A DNA stretch of 33,580 bases from Planctomycetota bacterium (GTDB taxonomy: Bacteria; Planctomycetota; UBA1135; GCA-002686595). The notes under the pieces were generated by a model, which ran no database searches, was not told where the DNA came from, and saw nothing but the letters and a program-made list of their open reading frames with translations. A program made the translations under genes and the position numbers. Shown here one piece after another: positions 15,351-25,721 of the stretch (positions are counted from its first letter, which is position 1; each line of letters begins with the position of its first letter). The stretch lies in NCBI GenBank assembly GCA_014238415.1, contig JABABA010000031.1:1-33580 (forward strand). Reading direction: 5' to 3'.

Positions 15351-15351
15351 A

Positions 15352-15372
15352 GGGCCTCGGGACCCCAGGCCC
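15352..15372 (-). repeat. Inverted repeat next to the large palindrome
   Basis: GGGCCT (15352-15357) and AGGCCC (15367-15372) form a perfect 6-bp stem around a 9-nt loop. It lies 3 bp from the 57-bp palindrome, making a tandem of hairpins in any read-through transcript from rpsG. Confidence 0.6.
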
Positions 15373-15375
15373 TGA

Positions 15376-15432
15376 TCAGCGCCTAAACGCAGCAAGCCCC
15401 ACAGTGTGGGGCTTGCTGCGTTTAGGCGCTGA
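15376..15432. repeat. 57-bp perfect palindrome (28-bp arms, 1-bp centre)
   Basis: Bases 15376-15403 are the exact reverse complement of 15405-15432, with G at 15404 as centre. Every one of the 28 pairs matches. The transcript would form an extremely stable hairpin 51 nt after the rpsG stop codon. There is no T-run directly after it on either strand, so a classical intrinsic terminator is not certain. Termination, RNA processing or 3'-end protection of rpsL-rpsG mRNA, or a mobile-element origin, are all possible. Confidence 0.9.
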
Positions 15433-15453
15433 ACGAAAGGCGCAACTCGTCAA

Positions 15454-15484
15454 GGCCTTGAACTCAAGGCCGCTCAGACGGCCT
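15454..15484 (-). repeat. Alternative overlapping hairpins at the rpsG 3' end
   Basis: Two inverted repeats share bases: GGCCTTGA/TCAAGGCC (15454-15461 with 15464-15471) and AGGCCG/CGGCCT (15467-15472 with 15479-15484). The second overlaps the rpsG stop codon. Only one can form at a time. Followed by the large palindrome, they make up a dense terminator-like or processing region. Confidence 0.55.
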
Positions 15485-15956
15485 AGCGACCGAAGTGCGC
15501 GTAGGCCTTGTTGGCGTCCGCCATCTTGTGCACATTTTCTTTCCACTGCACCGAAGCGCCGGTGCCGTTGTAGGCGTCGACCAACTCTTCTGCCAGGCGT
15601 TCGCACATGGGCTTGCCCTTTTTCTTGCGGCTGTTGTCGATCACCCAACGGATGGCCAAGGCCTGTTGACGGGCCCGCTTGACCTCGCGCGGAATCTGAT
15701 AGTTCGCACCACCCACGCGCTTGGATCGCACCTCTACTGCGGGCTTGGCGTTCTCGATAGCCGTGGTGAAGATCTCTTCCTGCTCCACATCTGGAAGCTT
15801 CTGCGACGCCAGGTCAAGTGCGTCGTAGAACACCTTCTGGGCTACGCTCTTCTTGCCATCCAACATGATCTTGTTGATGATCTTGGTGGCCAACATGGAG
15901 TTGAACTTGGGGTCGGGGCGCTGTAGGACAGCGGTTGATTTGTAGTTACGGGGCAT
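15483..15956 (-). CDS. rpsG: 30S ribosomal protein S7 (uS7)
   Basis: S7 nucleates assembly of the 30S head and contacts E-site tRNA; in E. coli it represses the str operon. The 157-residue product has the signature DPKFNSMLATKIINKIMLDGKKSVA (residues about 15-39), the KRVGGANYQIPREV segment, and the C-terminal HKMADANKAYAHFGR. Length is normal. It follows rpsL by 43 bp, as usual, but is then followed by repeats and an unrelated gene instead of fusA. Confidence 0.97.
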   Translation of the reverse strand: MPRNYKSTAVLQRPDPKFNSMLATKIINKIMLDGKKSVAQKVFYDALDLASQKLPDVEQEEIFTTAIENAKPAVEVRSKRVGGANYQIPREVKRARQQALAIRWVIDNSRKKKGKPMCERLAEELVDAYNGTGASVQWKENVHKMADANKAYAHFGR

Positions 15957-15999
15957 TGCTTGAAGGCTCTCGCTGGATCAGTTCAGGGCGTTCACAAAA

Positions 16000-16374
16000 T
16001 CAGGACTTGGGACGCTTGCAGCCGTACTTGGAGCGACCGGCCTTGCGGTCGTCGACACCCGAAGTGTCAAGGGTGCCGCGGACAATGTGATAGCGAACAC
16101 CAGGAAGATCGCGCACACGACCTCCGCGAATCAGCACCACGCTGTGCTCCTGCAGATTGTGGCCCTCACCAGGAATGTAGGCCGTGACCTCCTTGCCATT
16201 CGATAGACGCACGCGAGCAGTCTTGCGTAGAGCTGAGTTGGGCTTCTTGGGGGTCTGGGTCTTGACCTGCAGACAGACCCCACGCTTGTGGGGACAAGTG
16301 TCGAGAACAGGGGACTTGGACCGGTTGACCGGCTTCTTGCGTCCCTTGCGGATGAGTTGGTTGATCGTGGGCAT
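16000..16374 (-). CDS. rpsL: 30S ribosomal protein S12 (uS12), Arg at position 88
   Basis: S12 lies at the decoding centre and controls accuracy. The 124-residue product starts [15 protein letters not shown] and keeps [11 protein letters not shown] with Lys43. At position 88 it has Arg (codon at 16111-16113) in [14 protein letters not shown], where most bacteria have Lys. Lys88-to-Arg is a known streptomycin-resistance change in mycobacteria. Pro68 in YIPGEGHN also differs from the usual Gly. The start at 16374 matches all family members; an in-frame ATG at 16494 would add 40 non-conserved residues and lies on the -35 box of the candidate promoter. First gene of the str unit. Confidence 0.97.
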   Translation of the reverse strand: MPTINQLIRKGRKKPVNRSKSPVLDTCPHKRGVCLQVKTQTPKKPNSALRKTARVRLSNGKEVTAYIPGEGHNLQEHSVVLIRGGRVRDLPGVRYHIVRGTLDTSGVDDRKAGRSKYGCKRPKS

Positions 16375-16466
16375 GGATGGGGCAAACTGACCCTTGGGCC
16401 AGCGGGCCAACCTGACGGTGGCCTTGGGGTGGTCTGCGCTCTTGGCTGCCAGACCTGGGGGCAAAG

Positions 16467-16494
16467 ATTCTAGGGAGCAGGGGCCAGCCGTCAA
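16467..16494 (-). promoter_or_regulatory. Strong candidate sigma70 promoter of the rpsL-rpsG unit
   Basis: Minus strand: -35 TTGACG (16489-16494), 16-bp spacer, -10 TAGAAT (16467-16472), each matching consensus at 5 of 6 positions. It lies between rpoC and rpsL and would start transcription about 85 nt before the rpsL ATG. It is among the best promoter matches in the window and implies that the str genes do not depend on read-through from rpoBC. Confidence 0.6.
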
Positions 16495-16527
16495 GTGTCA
16501 ACGGTCAGCTTCCCCGTTGGAAAGGGG

Positions 16528-19500
16528 TCAGGACCCGGTTTCGAGGCCTCCGGGGGTGGGAGAATCGGGGGAGGGGGACTCTTCCGCCTCGGGGGGAGTG
16601 TCCAAAGGTACGACTGCCGGGGGGATTTCCGCCGGGGGCACCGGTTCGGAATCATCCTCGGGGACCGCCTGTGGGGAATCCAAGGGGTCTGTGTTGAGCA
16701 CCAGATCATCGCTGGAGCTGGACTCCGACCCGGCATCAGCGGTGCCCATCAGAACATCCATACCGGGCAGGGGCTCAAGACTATCAAAGCCACCTCCTCC
16801 TGCAGGCGCACCCGGCGAGGCCTCGCCCATTCCCAGGACTGCGGCTGGATCCGGAGCAGGACTGGCAGGGACCATGGGGTCCAGAGTGCCAGCCAGCAGT
16901 GCGGCCATATCATCGTTGGTGGGCTCGATGCTGCCGAAACCGCCGATCTCACCAAAGTCGATGTTCTTCTTCACACGGGTACGACTGTGGTCACGGAAGC
17001 CTGTGCCCGTAGGCACCAGGTGTCCCAAGATCACATTCTCCTTGAGGCCAACGAGGAAATCACGCTTGCCTGCAATGGCAGCCTCAGTCAGCACCTTAGT
17101 GGTCTCCTGGAAAGAAGCCGCAGAGATGAAGGAGTCCGAGGAGAGCGACGCCTTGGTCACCCCCAGCAACAGAGTGTTGCCTGTGGCAGGCTTACGCCGA
17201 TCGCGACGCATTGCCTCGTTGGTGGTACGGAATGCATGCCGGTCCACGATAGCACCAGGCAGGAAGGAAGCGTCACCCGGGTCAGAAACCTGCACCTTAC
17301 GCATCATCTGAGAGAGGATTACTTCAATGTGCTTATCATCGATGACCACAGACTGGCTGCGGTAGACGTTTTGGATTTCACCCAGCAGATACTCCTGGGC
17401 AGCTTCTTCGCCACGAATCCGGAGAATGTCATCCGGATAGAGAGGGCCGTCCACCAACGCCTCGCCAGCTTCGACCTCATCACCCTTGTGAACTCTGAGG
17501 TGCTTGCCCTGGGGCACTGCGTGCTCAGCTTCCTCGATGACCTCGCCGTTCTCACCCTTGGCCTTCACAATGATCGTGCGCTTGCCGCGCTTGCGCTCAC
17601 CAAGCTCCACCTCACCTTCGATCTCACTCATCACCGCAGGCTCTTTCGGCCGCCGGGCCTCGAACAGTTCGGTCACACGCGGAAGACCTCCGGTGATGTC
17701 TTGGGTACCGGTGGCTTCCCGTGGAGACTTTGCCAGCAAGGTGCCCTGCCCGATCTTGGCCTGGTCTTCCACCTCCAAGTAAGCCTTTTCGGGCACGGGG
17801 TAGATCGCCATGGTCTCGCCCTTGGAGTCCTTGATGGCCAGTTGGGGGTGCAACTCGCCCTTGTGCTCAATGACCTGGGCTCGCGAAGTTTTACGACGGG
17901 CATCCCGCTCGATCTTGAGGGTCTTGCCCTCCACGAGGTCTTCGAAGTGGATGGTTCCTTTGAATTCCGAGATGATCGGCACGGAGTGCGGGTCCCAGGT
18001 GCAGAGCACATCGCCAGCGGATATCTGCTGGCCCTCAGTCACCTTCAGTGAAGCACCAGTAGGAATCGCGTACTGGTCGATGTCGCGGTCGCGTTCGTCA
18101 GTCAAGGTGATCATGCCATTGCGATTGAGCACCAGCACCTCTCCCTTGACCTCGCCGCTGCCATCAGCTGTCACAACCCGCAGATTGTTGAAACGCACTA
18201 TGCCGTCCCGCTTGACGCGACGCTCGGTTTCTTCAACCGATCGACTCGCCGTTCCACCAATGTGGAACGTCCGCATGGTGAGCTGGGTGCCCGGTTCACC
18301 AATGGACTGAGCAGCGATGATGCCCACCGCCAAGCCGCGCTCGGCCAATTGACCCCGTGCCAGGTCCATGCCGTAGCAACGGGCGCAGACCCCGAGAGGG
18401 GCCTCACATGTCAGGGTGTTTCGCACGCGGATGCGCTCGTGGCCCAGGGCCTCGATGCGGTCGGCGATGTCTTGGGTAATGGCCTCGCCATCGCGAACCA
18501 CCACTTCGTCGTTGACCACATCGATAATCGTGTCCCGAGCCACCCTGCCACGGATGCCTTGAGCCAGAGAAACCGCCACGCGGTCACCCTTGTAGACGAT
18601 GGACTTGGCGCCAGCGCCCATGGTGCCACAGTCGTCCATGGTGACAACCACGTTTTGGGCCACGTCAGTCAGCTTGCGAGTCAAGTAGCCTGCGTCGGCT
18701 GTCTTGAGGGCAGTATCAGCCAGTCCCTTCCGAGCACCGTGGGTAGAGGAGAAATACTCCAGTACCCTGAGGCCCTCACGGAAGTTGGCCTTGATGGGCG
18801 TCTCGATGATCTTGCCCGAAGGCTTGGCCATCAGACCGCGCATACCACCCAACTGTCGGATCTGGTCCACAGAACCACGCGCACCAGAGTCCACCATGCA
18901 GTAGATCGGGTTTACATAGCCTGTCTCCTCGTTGAAGTCCTCGGCCAACACACCCATCAGGTCGAGGCCGACCTTCTCCCGAGCGTGAGTCCACAGGTCG
19001 ATGATCTTTAGATATCGCTCACCCTCAGTAATCACACCCCTGTTGTAGGCTTTTTCAATCTTGTCGATCTCGTCCTGGGTCTCTTTCAGCACGACAGGCT
19101 TGGTGTCGGGGATACGAATATCGCTGCTGGCAAAAGACATGCCGGCGCGAGTCGCGGCCTTGAAGCCCAAGTCCTTGAGATCGTCCAGCAGTGCCAGAGT
19201 TGACTGACGGCCGAGCAGATGGTGGCAATCAGAGATCAAACCCTGAATGGCGCCCTTGCTGAGCTTGTAGTTGTAGAGAGGCATCCCTGGGGGCAGGATG
19301 TCGTTGAACAAGATACGCCCCACGGTGGTTTCCACATAGACCGGAGTACCGTCTGCCGAGGGCACCTTGCCTGCGCTATCCACATCCACGGGAAGGTCCT
19401 TGCTGCCAAACTTGACCTGGGACTCGGGGGCCAACTTGACGCGAATCGCGTCCAGGGTGCGCACGGATCCGTGACTGAGCGCCTGGAATACTTCGGCCCG

Positions 19501-21072
19501 CGAGGAGAAGTTCCTGGGGTTCTCCCGACTGGTCAAGGGATCCTTTGTGAGGTAATAAATCCCCAGCACCATGTCCTGGGAAGGTGAGATGATGGGGCTT
19601 CCATTGGAAGGCGAGAAGATGTTGTTGCTTGCCAGCATCAAGGTCGAGGCCTCAATCTGAGCCTCGAACGAGAGAGGCAGGTGCACCGCCATCTGGTCCC
19701 CGTCGAAGTCCGCGTTGAAACCACCGCAGACCAGAGGGTGCAAGCGAATCGCGTTGCCTTCGATCAGCACCGGCTCGAACGCCTGGATGCCCATGCGGTG
19801 CAGAGTCGGCGCGCGATTCAGCATCACCGGGTGGTCACGGGTAACCTCTTCCAGGATGTCCCAGACCTCGCCCTCGCGGCGCTCAAGCATGCGCTTGGCA
19901 GACTTGATGGTGTCTGCAAGGCCCAGATCTTTGAGGCGCCGGATAATGAAGGGCTGGAAGAGTTCCAGAGCGATTTTCTTGGGCAGACCGCATTGGGTGA
20001 GATTCAGCTCAGGGCCAACCACGATCACCGACCGGGCACTGTAATCCACCCGCTTGCCCAGCAGGTTTTCGCGGAACCGTCCCTGTTTGCCCTTGATCAT
20101 GTCAGTCAGGGACTTGAGCGGACGGTTTGAGGAACCGAGCACGGGACGACGACAGCGTCCGTTGTCGAACAGCGCATCGACAGCCTGCTGCAGCATGCGC
20201 TTCTCATTGCGGATGATGACTTCGGGGGCGTTCAGATCAATCAGCTTCTTGAGGCGGTTGTTGCGGTTGATCAACCGGCGATACAGATCGTTCAAATCGC
20301 TGGTGGCAAAGTTGCCGGAATCCAGCAAGACCAACGGCCGCAGATCCGGCGGAATGATCGGAACCACATCCAGCACCATCCAGTCAGGCTCGTTGCCCGA
20401 GTCACGCAACATCTCCACAGTTCGAAGACGCTTGATAATGTCCTTCATGCGCTGCTTTGAGCGGGTGGACTGAAGTTCCTCTCGTAGCTCCTCGGACACA
20501 CTGGGCAGATCGAGCTTACGCAGAATCTTCTTGATGCACTCAGCCCCCATTTCGGCTTCGAACTCTGTGCCGTACTTGGAGCGATTGTCGCGGTACTCTT
20601 CCTCGGTCAGCAGCTGGTACTTCTCAAGGGGCGTGTCACCCGCGTCCACGACCATATAGTCCTGGAAATAGATCACGCGCTCAAGACTGGAGACCTTGAC
20701 CCCCAGCAGATTGCCCAAGCGACTTGGCATGGCCTTGAAGAACCAGATATGGGTCACTGAGGCAGCCAGATTCACGTGCCCCATGCGACTGCGGCGCACA
20801 CGGCTGTGAGTGATCATGACTCCGCACTTGTCACAGACAATACCCTTGTGCTTGATGCCCTTGTACTTGCCGCAGAAGCATTCCCAGTCCTTTTCAGGAC
20901 CAAAGATGCGCTCGCAGAAAAGCCCATCACGTTCCGGACGATAGGTGCGGTAGTTGATGGTCTCAGGCTTCTTGACCTCACCGTAGGACCAGGAACGAAT
21001 GTCCTCTGGGGATGCCAGCGCGATGGTCACGCTGCCGTAGTCGTTGATCCGGCTGTACTTGACTTCTTCCAT
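16528..21072 (-). CDS. rpoC: DNA-directed RNA polymerase subunit beta' with acidic Pro-rich tail
   Basis: This is the catalytic subunit of RNA polymerase, 1514 residues. It has the N-terminal zinc site Cys65, Cys67, Cys80, Cys83, the active-site loop NADFDGDQM (453-461) with the three Mg-binding Asp residues 455, 457 and 459, the trigger-loop region [12 protein letters not shown] near 940, and the second zinc site with [11 protein letters not shown] near 888-898. The conserved part ends near residue 1370 ([12 protein letters not shown]). About 140 further residues form a low-complexity Pro/Ala/Asp/Glu/Ser tail ending LETGS, which is not part of the usual protein. It follows rpoB by 75 bp. The tail reads in one frame with no break. 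Confidence 0.98.
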   Translation of the reverse strand: MEEVKYSRINDYGSVTIALASPEDIRSWSYGEVKKPETINYRTYRPERDGLFCERIFGPEKDWECFCGKYKGIKHKGIVCDKCGVMITHSRVRRSRMGHVNLAASVTHIWFFKAMPSRLGNLLGVKVSSLERVIYFQDYMVVDAGDTPLEKYQLLTEEEYRDNRSKYGTEFEAEMGAECIKKILRKLDLPSVSEELREELQSTRSKQRMKDIIKRLRTVEMLRDSGNEPDWMVLDVVPIIPPDLRPLVLLDSGNFATSDLNDLYRRLINRNNRLKKLIDLNAPEVIIRNEKRMLQQAVDALFDNGRCRRPVLGSSNRPLKSLTDMIKGKQGRFRENLLGKRVDYSARSVIVVGPELNLTQCGLPKKIALELFQPFIIRRLKDLGLADTIKSAKRMLERREGEVWDILEEVTRDHPVMLNRAPTLHRMGIQAFEPVLIEGNAIRLHPLVCGGFNADFDGDQMAVHLPLSFEAQIEASTLMLASNNIFSPSNGSPIISPSQDMVLGIYYLTKDPLTSRENPRNFSSRAEVFQALSHGSVRTLDAIRVKLAPESQVKFGSKDLPVDVDSAGKVPSADGTPVYVETTVGRILFNDILPPGMPLYNYKLSKGAIQGLISDCHHLLGRQSTLALLDDLKDLGFKAATRAGMSFASSDIRIPDTKPVVLKETQDEIDKIEKAYNRGVITEGERYLKIIDLWTHAREKVGLDLMGVLAEDFNEETGYVNPIYCMVDSGARGSVDQIRQLGGMRGLMAKPSGKIIETPIKANFREGLRVLEYFSSTHGARKGLADTALKTADAGYLTRKLTDVAQNVVVTMDDCGTMGAGAKSIVYKGDRVAVSLAQGIRGRVARDTIIDVVNDEVVVRDGEAITQDIADRIEALGHERIRVRNTLTCEAPLGVCARCYGMDLARGQLAERGLAVGIIAAQSIGEPGTQLTMRTFHIGGTASRSVEETERRVKRDGIVRFNNLRVVTADGSGEVKGEVLVLNRNGMITLTDERDRDIDQYAIPTGASLKVTEGQQISAGDVLCTWDPHSVPIISEFKGTIHFEDLVEGKTLKIERDARRKTSRAQVIEHKGELHPQLAIKDSKGETMAIYPVPEKAYLEVEDQAKIGQGTLLAKSPREATGTQDITGGLPRVTELFEARRPKEPAVMSEIEGEVELGERKRGKRTIIVKAKGENGEVIEEAEHAVPQGKHLRVHKGDEVEAGEALVDGPLYPDDILRIRGEEAAQEYLLGEIQNVYRSQSVVIDDKHIEVILSQMMRKVQVSDPGDASFLPGAIVDRHAFRTTNEAMRRDRRKPATGNTLLLGVTKASLSSDSFISAASFQETTKVLTEAAIAGKRDFLVGLKENVILGHLVPTGTGFRDHSRTRVKKNIDFGEIGGFGSIEPTNDDMAALLAGTLDPMVPASPAPDPAAVLGMGEASPGAPAGGGGFDSLEPLPGMDVLMGTADAGSESSSSDDLVLNTDPLDSPQAVPEDDSEPVPPAEIPPAVVPLDTPPEAEESPSPDSPTPGGLETGS

Positions 21073-21147
21073 GGGAGATTTTTCGTTTGTACGGTGCTGG
21101 GGAGTGCAGTACTGGGGGGGTGCGGTGCTGTTGAGCGGTACGATCGA

Positions 21148-24100
21148 TCAGAGAGTTGCTGCGGATTTCTTGTGCAGCTGCATATTGAGGCCCAAGCCCC
21201 GGATCTCATTGGTGAGCACTTCGAAGGAAACCGGCGTGCCAGGTTCCAGAACATTGAGGCCCTTGACCATCGATTCGTAGATCTTGGTGCGTCCATCCAC
21301 ATCGTCCGACTTGACAGTCAGAAGCTCCTGCAGAATCGACGCGGCGCCATAGGCCTCCAGGGCCCAGACTTCCATTTCCCCGAAGCGCTGGCCGCCGAAG
21401 CGCGCCTTGCCGCCCAGGGGCTGCTGGGTGATCAAACTGTAGGGGCCAGTGGCTCGTGCGTGCACCTTCTCGTCCACCAAGTGGTGCAACTTGAGCATGT
21501 ACATGATGCCCACCGTGACCTTCTGTTCGAAAGCAACACCAGAGCGCCCGTCAAACAACTGGAACTTGGCGTCGGAGGGGAATTCGGCATCTTCCAGGAC
21601 CTGGGCGATCTCCTCTTCCTTGGCTCCATCGAAAGCAGGCGTATAACACCGGATTCCGAGCTTGTGCGCTGCAAAGCCCAAGTGGGTCTCCAAAATCTGG
21701 CCCACGTTCATGCGGCTGGGAACACCCAGGGGATTGAGCACGATATCCACGGGCTGACCGTCATCCAGGTAGGGCATGTCCTCGATGGGACAAATCTTGC
21801 TGATGACACCCTTGTTTCCGTGGCGGCCGGCCATCTTGTCCCCCACCGAGATGTTGCGCTTGGTGGCCACATAGATCTTGACCATCTCCAGCACACCGGT
21901 GGGAAGTTCGTCACCGCGGCTAAGTCGGTTTACGATCTTGTTCTTCTCAGCCTCGCGGGCTTCGATCTTGACAGTGGAATCGTGAATCGCACGCAATGAA
22001 TCTTCGCGCCCCGTTCCCTCGTCGGCGGCCTCGGCGGCCTGCTGACAAAGCACTTTGACCCGACGCAGTTCGTCATAGGTCGAAGTGTCGTCAAGAGAGA
22101 ATCCAGTGCCGGTCATGTCGTCCTGAATCGTGACCGCAAGGCTCTCCTGAACCTTGGCCAGCATGATTGCAGTATTCTCGCGCAGAGCTGTGAGGAAGCT
22201 CATTTCCGCATCGCGGATGACGTTCAGAGTCTGTGCGCGCTCTTCGTCCGTCAGGTTGACCCGACGAGAGAACTTGCGGGCATCGATAACAACTCCACGG
22301 GTACCCGGAGGCATGGTCAAGCTGGCGTTCTTCACGTCCACTCCTGCTTTGCCGAAGATCGCGTGCAGCAGTTTTTCCTCGGGAGTCAGCTCGCTCTTGG
22401 ACTTGGGGGCAACCTTGCCCACCAGCACGTCGCCAGCAGAAACAAAGGTGCCAACACGGATCATGCCAGACTCGTCCAGATTGGCCAGAGCGCCCTCGCC
22501 CACGTTGGGGATGTCCGGAGTGAATTCCTCCTTACCCAACTTGGTCTCGCGAATTTCAACCTCGTACTCTTCGATGTGCACCGAAGTGAATACGTCGTCG
22601 CGCACCAGGCGCTCGGATACCAATATGGCATCCTCATAGTTGAAACCGTCCCAGGGCATGAATGCCACCACCAGGTTCTTGCCCAGTGCCAATTCGCCAT
22701 GGTGACTGGAAGCGCCATCTGCCAGAAGGTCACCCTTCTGCACCTCATCACCGGTGCGCACCATGGGACGGTGGTTCTGGGTGGTCCGCTCGTTCATGCC
22801 GCGGAACTTGGTCAGATGATACTCGTCGTCGCCAACGATGATCACGCGACTGTCGGCGTACTCCACCGTGCCCGCGTTGCGAGCGAAAAGGTGAATATTC
22901 GAATTCTCGCAGACCAGCTTCTCCATGCCGGTTCCAACGATGGGCACTTCGGGAATCACCAGAGGCACCGCTTGACGCTGCATGTTCGAACCCATCAGAG
23001 CCCGGTTGGCGTCATCGTGCTCCAGGAACGGAATCAGGGACGCGGAGATACCGATGATCTGCTTGGGCGATACATCGACATAGTTCACCTCTTCAGGGGC
23101 AACTTCCACGTTGTCCCCATCTCGACGGGCGAGTACCCGCTCTTGGGTGATCTTGCCTTTCTCGTCCACCAACACATCCGCGGGAACCATGACCATGCCA
23201 AGTTCCTCGTCCGCTCGCAGGTAGCTGACTTTGTTGGTCACCGTCCCCTTGGTGACCTTGCGGTAGGGCGAGGTCAGAAAGCCATAGGAGTCCAGCTTGG
23301 AGTACAGAGCCAGGGACGAGATCAAACCGATGTTGGCCCCTTCCGGGGTCTCGATCGGGCACAAGCGCCCGTAGTGGGAAAGGTGCACGTCACGCACATC
23401 GAATCCGGCGCGTTTTCGATTCAAACCGCCCGGGCCCAGGGCCGACAGACGGCGTTCATGCGCCAACTGACTGAGGGGATTGGCCTGGTCTACCACCTGC
23501 GACAGCTCCGAGCGACCGAAGAAGTAGTCCACGGCACTTGAGAAGGTCTTTGAGTTGATCAACTCACGGGGCTTGATCTTCTCGCGATCCTCGAGGTTCA
23601 TGCGTTCCTGGGCCGTACGGCGCAGCTTGAGCAGACCCTTGCGGAACTCCTCCCCCGCCAATTCAGCAATGGTGCGCACCCGACGGTTGCCCAGGTTGTC
23701 GATGTCGTCAATTTCGCCTTCGCCCTTGCGCAGGCCCACCAGATACTTGACCGAGTTGAGGATGTCCTGGGGTTGCAGAACCTGCACCTTCTCATCGATG
23801 CCCTGACTGAACTTGCGGTTCAGACGGAAACGGCCCACACGACCCAAGCGGTAGCGCTGGGGATCGTAAAACTTCTCGTGGAACAGTTCGCGAGCCTTCT
23901 CCAGCTGGGGCGGATTGCCCGGGCGCAGGCGCGAGTAGATCTTCAGCAGAGCATCCTCGTGACTACGCACGGTGGAATCGTCGTGCATACTGTTCAGAAT
24001 CAGCATGTCCAGATCTGAAATGTTCGCGTCGATGATCTCGACTTCGGCCAGTTCACTGGCAGCGATCTCAAGAGCGGCGGTCTCAGGAATCGGCATGCCC

Positions 24101-24885
24101 GAAGGCACCAAGACCTCGCCGGTCTTCAGCACCACGATGTCGCCTACCGCGATGCGGTCGGTAACTTTCTTGGCGAAGGCGTTTTCCGTAGTGGACTTGG
24201 TCTTCTTGATTACCTTGGTGGGAAAGAACTCCCGCATCAGAGCCTGATCCGTTCCCAGGTCCTCTTCAAGAGCTCTCAGGAAGGTAACCGCCGAGAACTT
24301 GCCCGACTGATCGATGCGCACCTGCAAGATTTCTTTCTTGGTGACATTGAGTTCAATCCAGCTGCCACGCTCGGGAATAATCCAACATGAGTGCAGGTGG
24401 CGATCGGCACTGCTGTCCACCAGGAAATCCACACCCGGTGATCGGTGCAGCTGACTGACGATCACGCGCTCACTACCGTTGATGATGAACTCGCCACCAC
24501 CGCGCATGATGGGGATCTCACCCAGGTAGACCTCTTCCTCGATGGGCTCGGGCTTGATCAAGCGCAAACGCACCCTGAAGGGATAGCCGTGGGACATGCG
24601 CAGGTGACGGCATTCCTCGATGTTGTAGCGCGGTCGTCCGAGTTCGTAGCCGATATACTCAAGACACATGGTCTTGTCGTAGGAGTAGATCGGAAAGACC
24701 TCATGCAACAGGGCTTCGAGACCCTGAACAGGACGCGAACCGGGAGGAGTGTCCGCGCCGAGGAACGTCTCATAGGCCTCGGTTTGGATCTCCGTCAGAT
24801 TCGGGAGGGACTCGATTTCCGTGACACGGCCAAAGGTCTTCGTTTCGACCGTTGGATCCGCAATGCGGCCAGGGTGGTTGGTCAT
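21148..24885 (-). CDS. rpoB: DNA-directed RNA polymerase subunit beta
   Basis: The beta subunit of RNA polymerase, 1245 residues. The start at 24885 ([11 protein letters not shown]) is chosen because GGAGAG lies about 9 nt upstream; an in-frame ATG at 25011 would add 42 basic, unconserved residues. The rifampicin-pocket region is at about residues 455-485 ([20 protein letters not shown], then [11 protein letters not shown]). It keeps the Asp, His and Ser equivalent to E. coli 516, 526 and 531, but has Glu for Gln510, Val-Val for Phe514-Met515 and Ala for Asn518. The [10 protein letters not shown] motif is near 1016. The C-terminus ends with the usual GLGLNMQL. Separated from rplL by 437 bp. 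Confidence 0.98.
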   Translation of the reverse strand: MTNHPGRIADPTVETKTFGRVTEIESLPNLTEIQTEAYETFLGADTPPGSRPVQGLEALLHEVFPIYSYDKTMCLEYIGYELGRPRYNIEECRHLRMSHGYPFRVRLRLIKPEPIEEEVYLGEIPIMRGGGEFIINGSERVIVSQLHRSPGVDFLVDSSADRHLHSCWIIPERGSWIELNVTKKEILQVRIDQSGKFSAVTFLRALEEDLGTDQALMREFFPTKVIKKTKSTTENAFAKKVTDRIAVGDIVVLKTGEVLVPSGMPIPETAALEIAASELAEVEIIDANISDLDMLILNSMHDDSTVRSHEDALLKIYSRLRPGNPPQLEKARELFHEKFYDPQRYRLGRVGRFRLNRKFSQGIDEKVQVLQPQDILNSVKYLVGLRKGEGEIDDIDNLGNRRVRTIAELAGEEFRKGLLKLRRTAQERMNLEDREKIKPRELINSKTFSSAVDYFFGRSELSQVVDQANPLSQLAHERRLSALGPGGLNRKRAGFDVRDVHLSHYGRLCPIETPEGANIGLISSLALYSKLDSYGFLTSPYRKVTKGTVTNKVSYLRADEELGMVMVPADVLVDEKGKITQERVLARRDGDNVEVAPEEVNYVDVSPKQIIGISASLIPFLEHDDANRALMGSNMQRQAVPLVIPEVPIVGTGMEKLVCENSNIHLFARNAGTVEYADSRVIIVGDDEYHLTKFRGMNERTTQNHRPMVRTGDEVQKGDLLADGASSHHGELALGKNLVVAFMPWDGFNYEDAILVSERLVRDDVFTSVHIEEYEVEIRETKLGKEEFTPDIPNVGEGALANLDESGMIRVGTFVSAGDVLVGKVAPKSKSELTPEEKLLHAIFGKAGVDVKNASLTMPPGTRGVVIDARKFSRRVNLTDEERAQTLNVIRDAEMSFLTALRENTAIMLAKVQESLAVTIQDDMTGTGFSLDDTSTYDELRRVKVLCQQAAEAADEGTGREDSLRAIHDSTVKIEAREAEKNKIVNRLSRGDELPTGVLEMVKIYVATKRNISVGDKMAGRHGNKGVISKICPIEDMPYLDDGQPVDIVLNPLGVPSRMNVGQILETHLGFAAHKLGIRCYTPAFDGAKEEEIAQVLEDAEFPSDAKFQLFDGRSGVAFEQKVTVGIMYMLKLHHLVDEKVHARATGPYSLITQQPLGGKARFGGQRFGEMEVWALEAYGAASILQELLTVKSDDVDGRTKIYESMVKGLNVLEPGTPVSFEVLTNEIRGLGLNMQLHKKSAATL

Positions 24886-25065
24886 AGAGTCAACTCTCCG
24901 GCACCCTCGGGTGCGGGTGCGGGGAAGGGGTTTTGGACGCCGAGCGCAGAGCCCTGGGGCGATCTTGAGGGACCGCCCACTGTGAGCAAAGGTGAACGGG
25001 TCGGGGGGCACGGCAACGCCCGACGCGCGGATGAGGGGGGGGACAACCTCAGCAGGCAGTCCGAC

Positions 25066-25094
25066 ATCGTAGAGTTAGCCAGCACAGAAGGCAA
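25066..25094 (-). promoter_or_regulatory. Candidate promoter for rpoBC
   Basis: Minus strand: TTGCCT (25089-25094), 17-bp spacer, TACGAT (25066-25071); 4 of 6 matches in each box. It would yield a leader of about 175 nt ahead of rpoB. Position after the hairpins fits a separate polymerase promoter. Confidence 0.35.
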
Positions 25095-25171
25095 ATCCCA
25101 TTCCAAAGGCCAGGTCAGGCACTGACCCCCAGGGGCACCCGGTGAAAGGCGCGTCCTGTGGGGGCAGACCC

Positions 25172-25207
25172 GCCGCGAAGCGGCAGCCCGAAACCGTCCA
25201 AGGACGG
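25172..25207 (-). repeat. Two tandem hairpins after rplL
   Basis: GCCGC-GAA-GCGGC (25172-25184) and CCGTCC-AA-GGACGG (25194-25207) are perfect stems of 5 and 6 bp with very short loops, 9 bp apart. There is no T-run after them on the minus strand. They may act as an attenuator or processing signal between rplL and rpoB. Confidence 0.5.
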
Positions 25208-25322
25208 CCTCAGGGTGCGCCAGGGGGGGGGCGCCCAGGTGACTGGGGATGATTTGGCTCTCCAAGTGCAAGATCAGGAAAATGCGTTGCCCCCTGCTGT
25301 GACCCGCAGGGAGCTCCGAGAA

Positions 25323-25721
25323 TCAGTCAATCTTGACGGAGGCACCGGTGGCTTCGAGCTTGGTCTTGATCTCTTCGGCCTCTTCCTTGGAGACGCCTTC
25401 CTTGACGGGCTTGGGAGCTTCGTCCACCAGACCCTTGGCCTCCTTGAGGCCAAGCCCGGTGATCGCGCGGACCTCCTTGATGACGGAAATCTTGTTGCCG
25501 CCAACGCTTTCGAGGATCACATCAAAGGACGTTTTCTCCTCCGCCTCAGCGGCCGCAGGAGCGGCCGCCGCAGCGGCGGCGGGAGCAGCGGCGCTCACGC
25601 CCCACTCATCCTCAAGGAACTTCACAAGCTGGGAAGCCTGCATCAGAGTCAAACCGCTGAGTTGATCAGCAATCGTCTTCAGCTCTTTGTCGAGCTCAAT
25701 CGTGGTGGTCTCTTCGGACAT
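25323..25721 (-). CDS. rplL: 50S ribosomal protein L7/L12 (bL12)
   Basis: The multi-copy stalk protein that recruits translational GTPases. The 132-residue protein has the N-terminal dimerisation domain ([20 protein letters not shown]), an Ala/Pro hinge (about residues 43-60), and the C-terminal factor-binding domain ([20 protein letters not shown], then [20 protein letters not shown]). Length is normal. A 151-bp spacer with hairpins separates it from rplJ, longer than in many bacteria. Confidence 0.98.
   Translation of the reverse strand: MSEETTTIELDKELKTIADQLSGLTLMQASQLVKFLEDEWGVSAAAPAAAAAAAPAAAEAEEKTSFDVILESVGGNKISVIKEVRAITGLGLKEAKGLVDEAPKPVKEGVSKEEAEEIKTKLEATGASVKID

Larger units (their letters stand above)
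15033..15482. other. 450-bp spacer between rpsG and the secreted-protein gene; repeat-rich
   Basis: No credible gene. It contains, in transcription order, a cluster of hairpins just after rpsG (15352-15484), three copies of a 19-bp direct repeat ending TTGAGACA/TGTCTCAA (15152-15350), and an AT-richer stretch with the small inverted repeat GAATG-AA-CATTC near 15132-15143, where a weak promoter for the secreted-protein gene could lie. The composition looks unlike the other short spacers of this cluster and may be the scar of an insertion. Confidence 0.6.
24886..25322 (-). other. 437-bp rplL-rpoB spacer with hairpins and promoter
   Basis: No gene is supported. The stretch contains two compact hairpins (25172-25184 and 25194-25207), several C/G runs and a candidate promoter at 25066-25094. 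In E. coli the rplL-rpoB gap holds an attenuator and an RNase III site, so uncoupling of ribosomal and polymerase genes at this point would be in line with known biology. Which element acts here cannot be told from sequence. Confidence 0.5.

Noticed and set aside
16495..18051. Long open frame (518 codons) on the plus strand opposite rpoC
   Set aside because: It is antisense to conserved rpoC codons, has no recognisable domain and no promoter or ribosome binding site; a result of high GC codon bias.
20776..21999. Plus-strand open frame of 407 codons across the rpoB-rpoC junction
   Set aside because: Opposite to two conserved genes; its composition mirrors them and it has no family features.
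22363..23541. Plus-strand open frame of 392 codons opposite rpoB
   Set aside because: Shadow of rpoB; no domain or start signals.
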